DNA of 5,896 bases from Rhodoferax sp. (lineage in GTDB: Bacteria > Pseudomonadota > Gammaproteobacteria > Burkholderiales > Burkholderiaceae_C). Made by a program: the position numbers and the translations under genes. Within the stretch, counting starts at the first letter, position 1, and each line of letters begins with the position of its first letter. This document shows, in pieces, positions 5,850-5,896 of the stretch. A model generated the notes under the pieces. It was not told the DNA's origin, searched no databases, and was given only the letters and a program-made list of their open reading frames with translations. Location of the stretch: the NCBI GenBank assembly GCA_020048795.1, contig JAIFMA010000245.1:1-5896 (forward strand), written 5' to 3'.

Positions 5850-5865
5850 TCAAAAACGTTTTTGA
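5850..5865. repeat. Perfect 16-bp palindrome
   Basis: TCAAAAACGTTTTTGA is identical to its reverse complement with no spacer. It overlaps the end of the minus-strand frame that enters from the right edge. Uninterrupted palindromes of this length are typical of dimer-binding operators, partition or recombination sites, but it does not match the ParB site or LexA box consensus that I know. Role unknown. Confidence 0.5.
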
Positions 5866-5896
5866 CCATCAACCATAACCACTGCCATAATCCGCC

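Larger units (their letters stand above)
5630..5896. other. Region downstream of the Xre gene without a convincing gene
   Basis: No open frame here shows a recognisable domain. What can be seen: the stem-loop at 5658-5686; a repeated GCCGTGAT at 5727-5734 and 5747-5754; TTGCGCAA at 5737-5744; a small hairpin GGCCAG/CTGGCC at 5777-5793; and the 16-bp palindrome at 5850-5865. On the minus strand an open frame enters from the right edge and stops at 5840, reading about 18 residues to a final FEAS, which could be the end of an outside gene. The density of small inverted repeats suggests a regulatory, terminator or element-boundary zone. Confidence 0.4.

Noticed and set aside
5626..5853. Minus-strand open frame of 75 residues from a TTG
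   Set aside because: It reads antisense through the stem-loop and into the end of the Xre gene, has no recognisable domain, and needs a rare start codon.
5840..5896. Minus-strand frame entering from the right edge and stopping at 5840
   Set aside because: Only about 18 residues are visible; they could be the end of an outside gene but are too few to call.
1..5896. CRISPR array, tRNA, rRNA or insertion sequence
   Set aside because: No regularly spaced repeats, no cloverleaf or rRNA-like stretch, and no transposase or terminal inverted repeats were seen.

Overview
The window looks like an accessory (genomic-island, plasmid or prophage-type) segment from a proteobacterium. A betaproteobacterium, Burkholderiales/Comamonadaceae-like, fits the protein styles best. 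That assignment is inference from family resemblance and composition; there is no rRNA, tRNA or housekeeping gene to anchor it. Base composition is mosaic: the AAA+ ATPase, the phosphatases and the Xre-type regulator are moderately GC-rich, whereas about 2880-3230 and about 4530-5280 are clearly AT-rich by eye.

Layout, right to left on the minus strand. A small Xre-family regulator (5312-5629, plus strand) is divergent from a minus-strand acidic protein of unknown function (4778-5242). A 251-bp AT-rich gap (4527-4777) follows, carrying a perfect 12-bp inverted repeat. Then comes a tightly packed minus-strand run: a Lon-like AAA+ ATPase without a protease domain (3228-4526); a Cys-rich, probably zinc-binding protein (2724-3215); a HAD phosphatase of the type found with RNA-repair proteins (2263-2727); a calcineurin-like metallophosphoesterase (1475-2266); a small protein of unknown function (1080-1481); a class I methyltransferase with a WPPY motif (337-1083); and a second, different metallophosphoesterase that runs off the left edge (1-340). 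Four of the six junctions in this run are ATGA start/stop overlaps, one is a 7-bp overlap and one is a 12-bp gap, so co-transcription and translational coupling are very likely.

Taken together, the run encodes an ATP-driven remodeller, three predicted phosphatases/phosphodiesterases of two unrelated folds, and one SAM-dependent methyltransferase. No ligase, kinase, nuclease toxin, transposase or integrase is visible. The set is compatible with processing of nucleic-acid ends or nucleotides (RNA repair, stress or anti-phage defence), but this function is inferred from the gene combination only. It may equally be a collection of cargo genes. The right end (5630-5896) holds no convincing gene but has a strong 11-bp stem-loop and a perfect 16-bp palindrome.
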